64,000 nucleotides of DNA from Manduca sexta (Eukaryota; Arthropoda; Insecta; Lepidoptera; Sphingidae). Within the stretch, counting starts at the first letter, position 1, and every line of letters begins with the position of its first letter. The stretch covers positions 5,394,001-5,458,000 of the forward strand of contig NC_051130.1 in the NCBI RefSeq assembly GCF_014839805.1, given 5' to 3'. Shown in pieces: positions 45,872 to 58,020 of the stretch. Both the position numbers and the translations under genes were made by a program. The notes below the pieces were generated by a model, which was not told where the DNA came from, ran no database searches, and saw nothing but the letters and a program-made list of their open reading frames with translations.

Positions 45872-46042
45872 GTTTAGTTCCTCTCGCACCTTTCTCTGCT
45901 GCGGCTTCTTGGAATGGCATGCAGACAGCACTCTGTAGTATTTCCCCCAGAGGTTTTCCGATAAGCAGCAGACTTGACCGACCCAGTCCCATTTTGAGGT
46001 CGCAGCTCTATGACCAAGTTCGGAAATTTGTTTTGGAGTAAG
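45872..46042 (-). pseudogene. Decayed RTE-type LINE C-terminal fragment
   Basis: The minus frame reads LGHRAATSKWDWVGQVCC, with 'KWDWVGQV' matching the KLKW.WAGHV word of RTE reverse transcriptases, followed by ENLWGKYYRVLSACHS. The fragment lies inside a minus-strand open frame at 45842-46099 but has no start or catalytic motif of its own. The 26-base repeat at 45793-45858 overlaps its downstream side. Confidence 0.6.
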
Positions 46043-46099
46043 TTTTATGCCACAAAACGTACTCATTAATAACAGCTTAAAAAAAAAACGAAACGCCAT

Positions 46100-49084
46100 T
46101 ATTATTACAAAACAAATCTAATATATTGCAGCGTTATAATAACACTATAAAATATTCTACAATAATATATTATGTGCGTACACGCACATATACATGTTTA
46201 CTAAGGGTATTTATAATAAAAATTACAGCTATAAATTGATCCAAAGACCATAATATCAATTTTAAAATTGAATTATTGGATGTGTCAATAGAACGTCACG
46301 CCGCATGATAGATTGCGTAGGCGCTTAAAAGGGAAAGTCTTTTGTTTGTTCTTACGCCGTGAAGGGGATAGCTCTGCAGTTTCATCAGCCCGTAAGCAAA
46401 CAGATATACATGTATACAATATTATGAGACTATAGATAGATAGGTTTCTGGTTTTATATTACAATTTTAATTCATGTATTTGTAATTCTAAAACGATAGT
46501 TTTATAAAAGAAAAAATATTAAGGATATAAAAAAAAAACGAATAGTCACACTTCAGTACGCGTGATGTTTCATTAAGCAAAGTCAGATACAAGATAACAA
46601 GATTTGTATAGCAAACACTCACCCTGTTTGGAAAAACATATTCAACTTCATTTTATGAAGAACTACACAAAATCTACAAAAGTTACGTTGCCTTGCAAAA
46701 GTTTAGATTTGATTTGAAACATTGATCCCATGTTGGCAATCAAAAAGTTGTAGTCGCCAACATTTTCTGTGCCGTCAAAAAAACTTTAAGTGACCTCCTC
46801 TCACGCTATATTCCGCCGCTGCGTAAAACCAACATGTTTAGAATGTGTGATAAAAAAGGATATTACAGAAAAGTTTTTGTCGTAAAATGTTCACCTCATC
46901 CATTTTTCGTGAACAGTTACGTTTAAATTGCAAGTAAGATGTCATTAATTTTACCATCATATAAAATACATATTTTAAGTTTAATAAATTCCATAACTCC
47001 TAATTAGTAATTAGTTACTTCGAAATAGTGCATTTTAATTTCGCCAACCAATAGTTGTCCCATTATGACAGCCGATTCTAGCTTGATTATACCGCATCGA
47101 AACCCTGGGAAATTGGATTTCGAATCCACAAACTGTAACAATTGACTATCAACCCTGGGAATAAATAGATTACAGTTTATAGTCGATGTACTACGATGTA
47201 ACTGGCTCAATGAGGCGATAAACTACACCTACCTCTGAACTGTAGACATATATATGTATATACATTGGTATGGGTTATCATCATGGGTCAACAAGCGCTA
47301 AGTCTGTCAGCTTACAAGACTATCGCGAAATAAAATGGTCACTGATCTATATTTTAATTCAAGTAGCTGATCATATTTCGTATCAGATATAATTTGTTGC
47401 TAACGCAATTTGTACCTTGATAAATATATGTTAGTTCTAACTTACGCTGCATTTTTTATTTATTTACCATAATACAGTAACGTATGCATACAATTTTAAA
47501 ACGCGTCAACGCCCAACCATCGTCAACGATTGCATTTCGTGTACTAGAAAGCGTAAGGTTGAAAGATCTCATCCATCATATAAAAACTTAAATGTATCAA
47601 TCGGTAGCCGACATGCGATACCATCCATAACTGGTGTTGTATCATAGTAGATACCCACACGTGACTTACACAGCGTGTGGTCTCTTGAAGAGTTTGTTTA
47701 AGTTCAAACCTCTTTTCGGAATACCATAAAAAAGTTATAAACATTTACTAAAGTCAGCAAAATATGATATGTTGCAACTTGGTGCAATGTGGGAGACACT
47801 GGGTCAGCTGAACTATAAACTTTTGTTGTATTTTATTAGGTTACTGGAGCAGATGGCAGCCGTGAACTAACCGAGCCAGATGTAATCAAGGCGGTGCGTA
47901 ATGTCGGTTTTATGGCCTTGTTGAGTTTTTAATAAAACGTTACGATGTTAGTCATCGTACGGCTTCTACGGTGCTCTACGATATATTCATAAATTGTAGA
48001 GGTTTGAGGAACCAATGTGCCTTTCGGTTCTATCTCGAACGATATAACAATAAACCATAGATTCTGATATGGGAACAAAACACACGAACCAATGGAGTAA
48101 AAAAGTAACAATAACATTGAGCAAAGATCACCATTGTTCCCCAAATATCTGTTCTGCAGACAATAAATTAGTAACTGTGGAAAGCAATGACAAATAAACA
48201 ACGAAACAATGAACAAAGCTTGGAACCAGTGTCAAACACATGTGTCTTCCACAATATTGTTTGAGAAAAAGTAACAAGGCCGCGCTCAATTCATTAACTA
48301 GCTGTCAGTTTGAGATATTGTAACCATGTGCAACTAAGCTTGAAATTAATTATTCGGTATGATTCTCGAAATATTAATTTTAAGTTCGTTGTATTTCTTA
48401 AGAGTCCTTTATTTTTGGGTCATCTTAAATTCTTGTCTCTATCTTCTAGTTATAATTCATGCCCAAAAAATGTAAATATTCAGGAGATTGAAGTAACAAA
48501 AATATCTTTTCCATCGAATAAAAATATTTTGTCACGTGTATGGTTCTGGAATTCATCTTTATAAATTAATGAAATCATTTGAAAACATCCGTGCCGAAGT
48601 TCAAGTAAATTATAGTTGTGCTGTGACGAGACCATTTTAATCTTGTTCGTGTGTTTTATGTCCGCCGTCTGTTCAGTGTTCAAACACATAAGCCCGAGCA
48701 ACATAAATAAAATCGAACAAATTCAACACACACCGTTAGGCTGTTTGGACCGTTTTCCTTTGTATATTACCACAATCCAGAACTTGGTCTCCACTTTGTG
48801 TTTGAAAGGTTATTGTATTTCGGATGTTACATTTACATGTTTAACTTTATTAGGGTAGATTTCATTCAGTAATTACATACTACCATTTATAATCAATGTT
48901 AAAGGGTACTTCATGATATAATCTAATAGCGCGTGTCTTCATTTTGATTGGATTTCATCATTTTTAAGGTTATTTCGTATATGTTATGGTGCATTAATGA
49001 AATTGTTCTCATTACTTAGACAAAAGATTATTATTAATAGGTACGTATATATTTTTATCAAACAAAATCATCAATACTTATTAT
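46100..49084. other. AT-rich non-coding stretch
   Basis: No gene supported. Open frames at 47004-47210, 47544-47744, 47929-48216, 48310-48564 and 48480-48858 are short and unrecognised. A GC-richer block at 47845-47925 contains 'gatgtaatcaaggcggtg' and TTTATGGCC (47908-47916), a posterior-Hox-like word. Confidence 0.5.
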
Positions 49085-49248
49085 TATTCGTGTAAATTCC
49101 CTACATTTGCCTTCTTATATACCTTTCTTTCATGCACCTACCATGATTATCTCTGCACCACCCTAAGGTTGATTTGTAGAGAATGCCTAAGGCATTAAGT
49201 CCGCCTGAATACATTTGTATGTGAAATGCTAAAACAAATAAATAAATT
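49085..49248 (+). mobile_element. 5'-truncated copy of the LINE (3' UTR only)
   Basis: 'tgcacctacc', 'atctctgcaccaccct', the hairpin AATGCC-taa-GGCATT (49182-49196), 'aagtccgcc' and an AAAT tail follow in the same order as at 26443-26551. The left limit is approximate. The stem is intact although the loop differs. Confidence 0.85.
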
Positions 49249-50527
49249 AGCAGAATAAAAAGGGTTAATTAAGAGCATATATTTTTAGCAAGTGATAAAA
49301 CAAGAATAACAATTCACAGGTCACGATACCTTGGCCCGTACTGATATCGAGAAGAAAATAATAATTTAATGATACCTATATGATATTTATATTGAGAAGT
49401 AGGCAAACATGTAACTATTGCAAGCTTTTTATGGCATTGTCTATTCGCATATATTTTTTAATTTTTCATTATTAAATCCTAACGTCGACTAAATACTAAA
49501 GTCATACTTACTTTAACCTATTTTTCCAATAAATGGTAATCAAATGGGTACTAGTATCTACACTACAGTGTTTAATTCGAAATCTGACAATTAAAATTTA
49601 CTTGATACTTGTGAAATATATTCTTAAGGCTGTCCTCTGAGCAAACGGCCTTGAGCATTTGTTTCAAACACTTAGGCGCACGAGTTACGGGTGGAAATAT
49701 GCAGATAAAAAATTGGTCCGTTCAAAAGTACTAATGTTCTTTATTAAATCCTTGACTATCAAATAGTGTTGATTCAAAATTTAAATTCAACAAATTTAGT
49801 AGCATTTTTATTATGAAATCAATGAAACAATAAAAAAACAATCAAGCAAAGTAAACATAACATTTTGTAGAATTATGTTTATTTTTTTTTCTATAATATG
49901 TAATAATCATTTCGAATAGATAGCCTTACTTACTGTTAGCGCGCAGTTTTCATTGGGGCACCGCCTTAAACTACAAAGATCATGATAAATAGATAATGTA
50001 TTCTAAATGCTGAAACATAACGACATCGTGTCGTCACGTCGGTGTTTTATAAAGTCAATCGTCAGTGCGTAATCCGGTTGCGGTGCAAACTCTTACGTAT
50101 AAAAGTCCCTTCGATGGGAAGTGGCCCTGATAAAGTAATGTAATATTTATAAGGCGTTCATTAACTTTGTGCCTCGCATCCGAAACACGTCATATTGGTA
50201 ATACCTTCCGGCGCGTATCGCCGTTCCGTGCGAACGCTTCCTTTGTGCATTCCTTTATTTAAAACGAATCACATTACGATCATAGCTGTGAGGAAATTTC
50301 GTACACCTCATTTGACATGTATGCTTTGAGAAATGTAGGTAATTTTGTGAAGATTATTGGGGAAAACAAATGGTGTTACCTTTTACATTGTTTTTTTTTA
50401 ATCTTGGTTTTAATTTCGGGGCTTTTATCTTTGGCAGACATGGCAACCCCATCGTAACTTGTTACAGTGTAAATACATAGTTATATCTTAGACTTAGTTT
50501 ACATAAGTATTAATCTTTTACATTGTA
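49249..50527. other. AT-rich non-coding, GC-richer block near 50.1 kb
   Basis: No gene recognised. The segment 50040-50260 is GC-richer, with a TATA-like 'acgtataaaagtccc' and CpG words such as 'ttccggcgcgtatcgccg'. It could be a promoter or a conserved element. Confidence 0.35.
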
Positions 50528-51025
50528 AAAAGCGGCGATAGCCTAGTAAAAGCGGCGATAGCCTAGTTGGGTGTGGAACGGACTGCGAGACGAATGTCCG
50601 CGGGTTCAAATCCCAAGGGCACACACCTCTGACTTTTCTAAAAAATCATGTGTGTATTCTTTGTGAATTTATCGTTCGCTTTAACGGTGAAGGAAAACAT
50701 CGTGAGGCAACCTGCACATCTGAGAAGTTCTCTATGGGAATTTCGAAGGTGTGTGAAGTCTACCAATCCGCACTAGGCCAGCGTGGTGGACTAAGGCCTA
50801 ATCCCTCTTAATAGTAGAGGAGGCCCGTGCACTTCATTCAGATGAATGAACAGCAGGCGCTATTTCGACCGAGCAGCCAACCACCCAAACCCGCTAATCC
50901 GCTTAGCATCCATTTACACTCCATTCGATCCAGCGAAATGGAGACGCCGTCGTTCAGGACTGAGCAAAAAAAAAAAAAAAGCAGTGGGCAAGTATATAAT
51001 ACAGGGCTGATATTATTATTATTAT
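50528..51025 (+). mobile_element. Full-length SINE with intact Pol III boxes, carrying an insertion
   Basis: The head agcggcgatagcctag is duplicated in tandem (20-base period, 50528-50567). An exact A box (50559-50570) and an exact B box GGTTCAAATCC (50603-50613) follow at normal tRNA spacing. The body matches the other copies up to 'gaggcccgtgc' (50829), is broken by about 150 bases ending in a poly-A run, and resumes at 'gcagtgggcaagtatataat' to end in an ATT repeat. Confidence 0.9.
50830..50981 (+). mobile_element. A-tailed insertion inside the SINE
   Basis: About 137 GC-rich bases ('gcaggcgctatttcgacc', 'gaaatggagacgccgtcg') end in a 14-base A run, which suggests a retroposed sequence. 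Compared with uninterrupted SINE copies, three bases ('tca') are lost at the junction and no target duplication is obvious. I do not recognise the insert. Confidence 0.55.
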
Positions 51026-51026
51026 A

Positions 51027-51679
51027 TTGTATCTTTCCTGCGGGAAATCACGGCGTAAAGGCCGGTCCTTTTGGAAGGCTTGCGTGGGGACATGGATCCA
51101 ACACGTAGAGGCCCCTTTAAGATACATTACTCTAGTTGGGGTTTATACACTTTGCGAGCATTCTCTCTGTCTGTACTTATGGAGGAAATACAGCCAAAGA
51201 CAGTGCTTGCAAGGTGCAGGGACTATTGCAGAAAAGATGGGAATTATACTGGGTCTATGGATGGGATCTAGCTGGACTGGTTGCTGGGCTATTGATTGAG
51301 ACAACGGGACGCCTGCCAAGTAAAATGTCTCAATCTTATGTATTCAAGGCAGACGGTGACTTGCCCCCACTAGATGGGCATCCCATAAGTGGCGTAAGCC
51401 AAGGACGCAACATCGGTGTGGGTGGCTTAAGGGTGTCGAGAGGTGTGCACCGATTTCACCATCGCGGGTCGCTATCGCGTCCCGGAGCGGGTTTCCTCGC
51501 TATTACGCAGATTGAGCACTTCCACCCTGGAGCTGAGGTTCTTAGCTCTTGCGACTTCCAACCCTAGCCGGCCAGTTAAGGCAAGCCAAGGGTCAGGGGG
51601 TCTCATTTAGCCCCCACGGAATCAGGGAACGCGGTGTCGCCACTCACCGTCGGCTCGCCACATAGCCGCCCCTGCGGGC
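51027..51679 (+). mobile_element. GC-rich insert in the SINE's ATT tail, unassigned
   Basis: About 650 GC-rich bases are bounded on both sides by ATT repeat (51011-51026 and 51680-51696), as if inserted within the SINE's own tail. It ends 'cgcccctgcgggc'. The longest frame, 51136-51567 (143 codons, ATG start), ends with GGLRVSRGVHRFHHRGS and similar sequence and matches nothing I know. A 5'-truncated non-LTR element with preference for TAA repeats, as in the R4/Dong group, is a reasonable but unproven identity. Confidence 0.5.
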
Positions 51680-51696
51680 TTATTATTATTATTATT

Positions 51697-52327
51697 GTAA
51701 ATTCCATTTTATGATTAAGCCATTAGTTCACAAAGAATTTACTATTAGTCCCATAATTTTATTAAGTCGAAAACATTTAATAAATAAAGACAACAAAGAC
51801 TCATAAAAAAGCAGAGATATAATAAAATTCTTTGTAGAAACATGAAATTTTACAATACTAAATAAATTAACTATTCATTATTTACAGTTTTGCTTTTTTA
51901 AAGAACTCTCATCAGTATCGATATAGCTTCCATTTATCGAAAGTGATTTTATTATAAAATGCATACATTATACCGCTTCATCATCTCATCCTGACAAGAG
52001 TCCACTTATGAACGAAGTACTTTACTAGCACTCCAATGTAATATTAATCTTTTAAAACCCCATCAATTTTCGTCGGTCTATCACTGCTTGGCGCCGTATC
52101 TCCACGTGTATGCATTATAAATTTATTTATTATGAAGATTAACCTTAATTATAAAGCCGCTCTTGGCTGTTATACATCTATTTTATAGGTATAACATTTT
52201 ATCTTCTACATCATTCCTCGGATTTTATTTAGATTTTCATTATTTGGTATACATATATTTAAAATATAGATGAGCACCTTATCTTATTAATCGTTTATAT
52301 TTGTATTCGTGGTATATTTATAAATGA
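51697..52327. other. AT-rich non-coding stretch
   Basis: No gene or repeat recognised. Confidence 0.5.
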
Positions 52328-52525
52328 CTAGCTTTTGCTCGCAGCTCCATATCGTGAAAAAATCTCGCTCTATACTTTCTCGGAATAAAAAGTAGCTTAT
52401 GTAGTATGCCTATACCTTTCCAAGGTCTCAAACCATCTCCATACCAAATTTCATTGACATCATTTGAGTCGTTCAGTTGTAAAAGCGTAACATACAGAGT
52501 TATTTCCACATTTATGAGTATGGAT
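52328..52525 (-). mobile_element. Complete 198-base Helitron-like element
   Basis: On minus it starts TCCATACTCATAAATGTGG at 52525, preceded by A, and ends 'tgcgagcaaaagCTAG' at 52328, followed by T. Insertion between A and T without target duplication fits Helitrons. The plus-strand words 'ggtctcaaaccatctcc' and 'ccaaatttcattgaca' recur at 36660-36848 and 54599-55606. The open frames here are spurious. Confidence 0.75.
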
Positions 52526-54288
52526 TTAAGTGTCAGCTTCAGTTTAGTGAAGGAAGTGGCTTTGGCATGGCATTTCATGCCATCTGTCACATTTCAACAG
52601 GCCGGCATAATTATGTGGACTAGCGTAAATCATCTCTCATCAGTCGACAATATCTGGAACCTACTCTAATTTCATCAGAGCCTCCACAGGCCAATGTGAC
52701 CCCACGGTCACATTGACGATCCCAAATTTAACAATAAAGATTGTCGATAACCCAATAAAATCCATATCCACGTTTCTAATCAGCTTAACATAATTTAACC
52801 CACTATCAGGTGCTCTACTTGTTGAAAAAATAGCTAGCGAATACATTATGCCGCTATTTGTTTTTTGTAGAAATAGATACTTTTTTCTGTCTTGCGAGGC
52901 TTAATGTAAAATTTGTAAGCGGGCTTGGGATTCCGTGACCTCTTTTTACATGCCCATTTCAATTGCAGATTTTATTAGTTAGATTAGTGCCCTTTAGTAA
53001 GGAATGCACATGAATTTTCCTAATCAAAATTAAAGAATCAAAGAATTTACATGATTTGAAATCTGGTTTCTATATCACACAAAAATGTATGGTATTATAA
53101 TAGTGGCGTCATACACTATACAACATTACCTAAATATGAATACAAACACAAATACAACAGAGCATTATACAAATATACAATAAAACGTAGATATTTTATA
53201 TTAATACTGACCTCAACAACAATCAATTACTCCGAAATCCAACAAAATTCAGTTACCAATATTTAATTTCGAGATTAGCGAACACGATTTTGTCTGTCGA
53301 CCGTAAATACATGCAGATCACGATTGGTTCGACTTTTCACACATGAACTACTAATAGCCATTTCTATTATTACCGATATTACCAAACGTGACACTGAGCA
53401 CCAGATGTCGACAAATACAGTGACAAATTGGGCGCACTTTAAAATATATGGTGTTATTCTTCTCGACAGTTTTATTGTGCTTGCAAACATCCGACTGGAA
53501 CTTTAATTAAATGTAAATAATGTTACTAGACCGAACGCTGTTGATTATCAGGTTTCCGGCAAGTTTTTACTGGTGCCGGTAACTCTTGCAAGTAAAATAT
53601 TTTTTGTTATCACAGACTGGTCAGCGGATTTTGATTATGACTTGTGAATTTGGATATAAACATTGAAATTGTTTTAATAAATTATTATTTTCGGTGATAT
53701 CAACTTCATAACAGTTTTAATCTGTAAGTTGATAAGTGATGATAAAATTAAACATGTTAAAACACAGAACAAGAACTATACGAAAATATGTTCATAACCT
53801 ACCTCTTATACTCAATTTCAATTTTAGGTTTATGGTTACCAAAATACGAATAGCGCAGTCATTGCCTTCAACACTTGATCAATAACCTTTCTTTATGAAA
53901 TATTGGAGATAAACATATATTATATGGATTAGATCTTGTTAAGTAGAAATCTGGAATGCGTGGGCGAATGTTGCCACACCGGTGTCAAGGGATACACGTC
54001 ACTGTCTGGGTTTGGATAAGCCGGCCTGTATGCGTTCGGATTGGCCACCGTGCACTTCATATTTATGGCATACAAGATAGGTTTATTTTTAGATCGGTAG
54101 CAGACAATGTACTCTACATTGTTTTCACATTAAGTATTTTGTATGAAATGTTTTACAAGACCACGAAATAGTTTTTTATGTTAATTGGGTTATCTGCTTT
54201 AACGTTTTGATTAGTTCAAAAGTTTCCTTTTCTCTGAAACAACTATTGATTTGTGTATTTGTCAAATTGTTACTAAATATTTATTATC
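52526..54288. other. AT-rich non-coding stretch
   Basis: No gene supported. A GC-richer patch at 53955-54060 ('ccacaccggtgtcaaggg', 'ataagccggcctgtatg') is unexplained. Confidence 0.45.
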
Positions 54289-54382
54289 CATGTTTACCAC
54301 CATTAGGTCGGTTGCTAAAAAGTGCCTTTGGAATTAAGTCCGCCCATACATCTCTCGTATATAAAGTGTATAAATAAGTAAA
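54289..54382 (+). mobile_element. Old 5'-truncated LINE tail
   Basis: 'accaccattaggtcggttg', 'agtgcctttggaattaag' and 'tccgcc' followed by 'aaataagtaaat' align with 26453-26551. The hairpin stem has two changed bases (AGTGCC / GGAATT), so this is the most decayed of the three copies. Confidence 0.8.
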
Positions 54383-54598
54383 TTTATTACCAAATTATTT
54401 TGTTATAACTATTGTGAGGTTAAGTAGTCTGGCAGCAACGCATATAATAATGTATTTAATTATTTATTAATAGCGTATCCTGTCTCATAGCCGACACCAC
54501 AGTTTCTTATGAACGTTCCACAACTTTTGAATTATTTCCTTTCAAGAAATGTTTGCACATTATGCCTATACTCGTATTATGTCAGCTTATATTAGCGA
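54383..54598. other. Non-coding spacer
   Basis: No gene recognised. Confidence 0.5.
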
Positions 54599-55606
54599 CT
54601 AGCTTTTGCCCGCGGCTCCGCCCGCGTTATAAAGTTTTTCGGGCAAAAGTTTTCCGTTATAAAAGTCACGCTATATATTTTCCCGGGAGCCTATGTTCTT
54701 CCCAGGGTCTCAAACTGTCTCCATACCAAATTTTATCCTAATACGTTGGGTAGTTTTTGAGTTTAACACGTTCGGGTAGACCGATGCAGCGGGGGACTTT
54801 GTTTTATGATATATTTTTGTAGAACTTTTTAAGAGGAACAATCCCGTCATACATTATTGTTGCATAACTTTAACCGTTTACGCAGCGCACGCAACAGAAG
54901 CTCTCAAAACTAATAAATTGTCCCCGTTTTTGCATCATGTTTCATTACTGCTCCGCTCCTATTGGTCATAGCGTGACGATATATAACCTATAGCACTCCA
55001 GGAACAAAGGGCTATTCAACACAAAAATATTTTTTCAGTTCGAACCGGTAGTTCCTGAGATTAGCGATTACTGCTCCGCTCCTATTGGGCATAGCGTGAT
55101 GATATATATAGCCTATAGCATTCCAGGAACAAAGGGCTATCCAACACAAAAAGAATTATTCAGTTCAAACATTTCTGAGATTAGCCATTACTGCTCTGCT
55201 CCTATTGGTCATAGCGTGATGATATATAGCCTATAGCACTTCACGAACAAAGGGCTATCCAACGCAAAAAGAATTTTTCAGTTTGGACCGGTAGTTCCTG
55301 AGATTAGCCATTACTGCTCTGCTCCTATTGGTCATAGCGTGATGATATATAGCCTATAGCACTTCACGAACAAAGGGCTATCCAACGCAAAAAAAAATTT
55401 TCAGTTTGGACCGGTAGTTCCTGAGATTAGCCATTACTGCTCCGCTCCTATTGAGTATAACGTGATGATATATAGCCTATAGCACTCCACGAACATAGGG
55501 CTATCCAACGCAAAAAGAATTTTTCAGTTTGGACCGGTAGTTCCTGAGATTAGCGCGTTCAAACAAACAAACAAACAAACTCTTCAGCTTTATATAATAG
55601 TATAGA
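54599..55606 (-). mobile_element. Helitron-like element (1.0 kb) with internal tandem array
   Basis: On minus it begins TCTATACTATTATATAAAGC at 55606 after an A. It then has 'gaagagtttgtttgtttg' and 'gaacgcgctaatctcagg', a five-unit tandem array, and ends 'gcgggcggagccgcgggc' then 'aaaagCTAG' at 54599, followed by T. TC start, CTAG end, a GC-rich hairpin about ten bases before the end, and A/T insertion are the Helitron hallmarks. It encodes no Rep/helicase, so it is non-autonomous. It resembles the Lep1-type Helitrons described from Lepidoptera. Confidence 0.82.
54944..55555. repeat. Five tandem repeats of about 123 bases
   Basis: Units start at 54944, 55067, 55187, 55310 and 55433 with 'attactgct' and end 'cctgagattagc'; their lengths are 123, 120, 123, 123 and 123. 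Each contains 'cctattggtcatagcgtg', 'atatagcctatagcac' and 'caaagggctatccaac' or close variants. Units 3-5 are the most alike. The array fills most of the Helitron above. Confidence 0.95.
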
Positions 55607-57779
55607 TATACATACATATATTTTTACATCACCACTATACACTAACGACGAATATATGATATAAAATACAACTTTATAACTCATGTCGTAAAAACTGTTA
55701 TTCCCCGCGTTAAATATGGTGATCATATTTAAAATCAGTTCGGTTTCAGTATCGGTGCACGTGCACGTGGTTTATCCAGAGTCCTGAGTTCATTGCACCC
55801 ACAGTTCCTAGAAGATAACTTAATGCGAGAAAACACATTCCCCAAATAGAGCCCGTGACATTTATGATAATATTTGGACACTTGACTAATGAACTATATT
55901 ATTGATGATGTTTGTACAGCGTATGTATTAATGGAATTAAAGTCGTTCCAGGTAAATCCAGACATTTAAAACGAACGCTCCTATATATAAACTATCTTTT
56001 CTTTTATTTATGTACACTTACTAATTATACCATCTATTCCTGTACTGCCGTGTGTACTATTTTCAGCCATCTGGTCCAGAGACATTGGCCAAATAAAGAT
56101 TTTTTACTTTCTTTATTTATACAACTGCGACCTGACGGTACATATATCTCGTCTATAGAATCTAATTTTATAAAGAATTTATTTTATCTGCTAAATCTGT
56201 ACAGTTATCGTAAACCACTGATATGAACTGACAATAATAAGTACTTTAGACGGCATGTTTAGATAACTTTCTCTGACGGACGATGACGTAACTAATACAG
56301 CGGATTGTGTTACTAAATGTCAGCAATGTGTACTATTAAAAAAATATACGTATCTAAATTATATTATTCCCGAAGGTCTTGAATAGCATGAATAAAATAG
56401 GTTACAAAATTTTACGTAAGGCATCGAAGTCCCAAGAATTTATATTGAATCGAAAGCCAGACGTAGGAATATAATATACCGATCTGGAAACATGCGTGTA
56501 GCGATCTGGATAGTGGATAACATGCGTTTTAGGAATCGATACAAGGGCGTCTGGCATAACAGCTGACACACGTTGCCAATAGATGCTATTGATTTTATCA
56601 ATACGATAGTTATGCACGTCCTGCGGTGCCATAAACTATCCCATCTCACCAATTGACCAGCAGCGTGCCGTAGCAATCATGTGGGGTGGCAACTGTGACC
56701 TTAATTCGTAATAGATCGGCGGAATACATTTATGGGCTGAATTAATCACTTTATTGGCCACAATTACCGGCCTTGATGATACGAACGTGAAACGCGGCTC
56801 CGCGCCTCACTCACGTTGAATGTAGAGCGTGTGTTGACCTGTTTGCACCTAACTGATAGAGTGTTCACCTTTGCCAAAAATGTAAATACGCTTAATGGTT
56901 CCTGGGCAATAATAAATATTTTCGAATGTGTGCTATTACTGAGTTTAATGGAGATTTGTCAAATTACTCCTAAAACAATACGCAGTAAAGAAGGTTGCTG
57001 ATCACGAAGTTCATTTCTAGAATATTTATTTGGTCTTTTTACCTCTAGTTCTATGCGTAGTCCGTCTGCCCAATATTATCTATTTCGCAAGCAGTACAAA
57101 ACTTGACAGTGACACCGTCGCCTCATGTCTCTCTTGACGTTAAGCCAATACATCCAGCCCACCTGCGCGGCGGTCGGCCAAAGTATTTGTTCCCAAAGTA
57201 TTCCTGTCATCAGCGTCTAGCCTATCTTCGAAGTCTGTGCAACGTATTTCATATCAAAGTGTACAGTGCAATTTCTGTTTTGTTCCAACGCTCTTTAGAG
57301 AAAATTAAATAGTTGGGATTAGTATGCTGTGTCATCTGGTGCTGTATTTTGATGGCTTAGTGCTATCTAATTGCAACTGTAAGCGTGCATTTTGTATCTA
57401 GACCCTCGTTTAGGTATAACATCAGTATCTTTTTTCTCTTAGTTTCTTTATTATAAGTATGTGTTCCATATTTCTACCTCTGAGGCAATAAATCATATTT
57501 TCATTGTATCTTCTTTGTATATGCTGGAATTTCTGCAGCATACAGTATAACTAATAAGTTACGCATCAAGTTAATGACCTGATGAGTAAAAGGGAAGGTT
57601 CACAACCCGTTAATACTGATCAATGACGTCAGGCCCCTAACCGCTCCGGAATTTCAAACAATGATCCATTTCAACGGGCACGTTGCTTTGTTTGCGGTCG
57701 GCGGAAAAAAAACAAATTACAGAAACAAAAACATTTGGGTTACTTGGCGAGTTGTAGGTTATTTATTTAAAGGCGTTTT
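55607..57779. other. AT-rich non-coding stretch
   Basis: No gene supported. The frames 55912-56226, 56402-56676, 56816-57001 and 57103-57312 lack motifs. A block at 56745-56820 ('ctttattggccacaattacc', 'gaaacgcggctccgcgcc') is GC-richer and non-repetitive. Confidence 0.45.
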
Positions 57780-58020
57780 TATAGCATTATTACGTGAAAT
57801 TGTGTAGAAATGTTTCACGGCGCCACGGCGGCCTCGTACAAACGACCAGCACGGCTGTTAGCCTGAGTCATCATAATCTAGACCAGCGTAGACTCGGAAT
57901 TAGAATCATTAATGCGAGCGCAACTGTGGCAAATAAACGCTAAATTATTGAGCAGCATCAGCGTTGCGGGCACAATTTGCTGAGTTGATGTCGACTGCGG
58001 ACTTCGGGTTATAACAGCGA
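57780..58020. promoter_or_regulatory. Candidate conserved regulatory block
   Basis: A non-repetitive, GC-richer block ('cacggcgccacggcggcc', 'gaccagcacggctgttag'). It includes homeodomain-like cores ('gaatcattaatgcgagcg', 'ctaaattattgagcagc') and 'cagcgttgcgggcac'. There is no open frame of note. Evidence is motif content and composition only. Confidence 0.25.

Noticed and set aside
50555..50630. Functional tRNA gene
   Set aside because: A and B boxes are present, but the sequence runs straight into the SINE body and lacks a tRNA acceptor stem, so it is a SINE head.
54944..55555. CRISPR-like array
   Set aside because: The 123-base units are contiguous tandem repeats without unique spacers, inside a eukaryotic Helitron.
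56402..56676. Overlapping minus-strand frames that read somewhat protein-like
   Set aside because: Two frames compete, neither has a recognisable domain, and no exon boundaries are evident.
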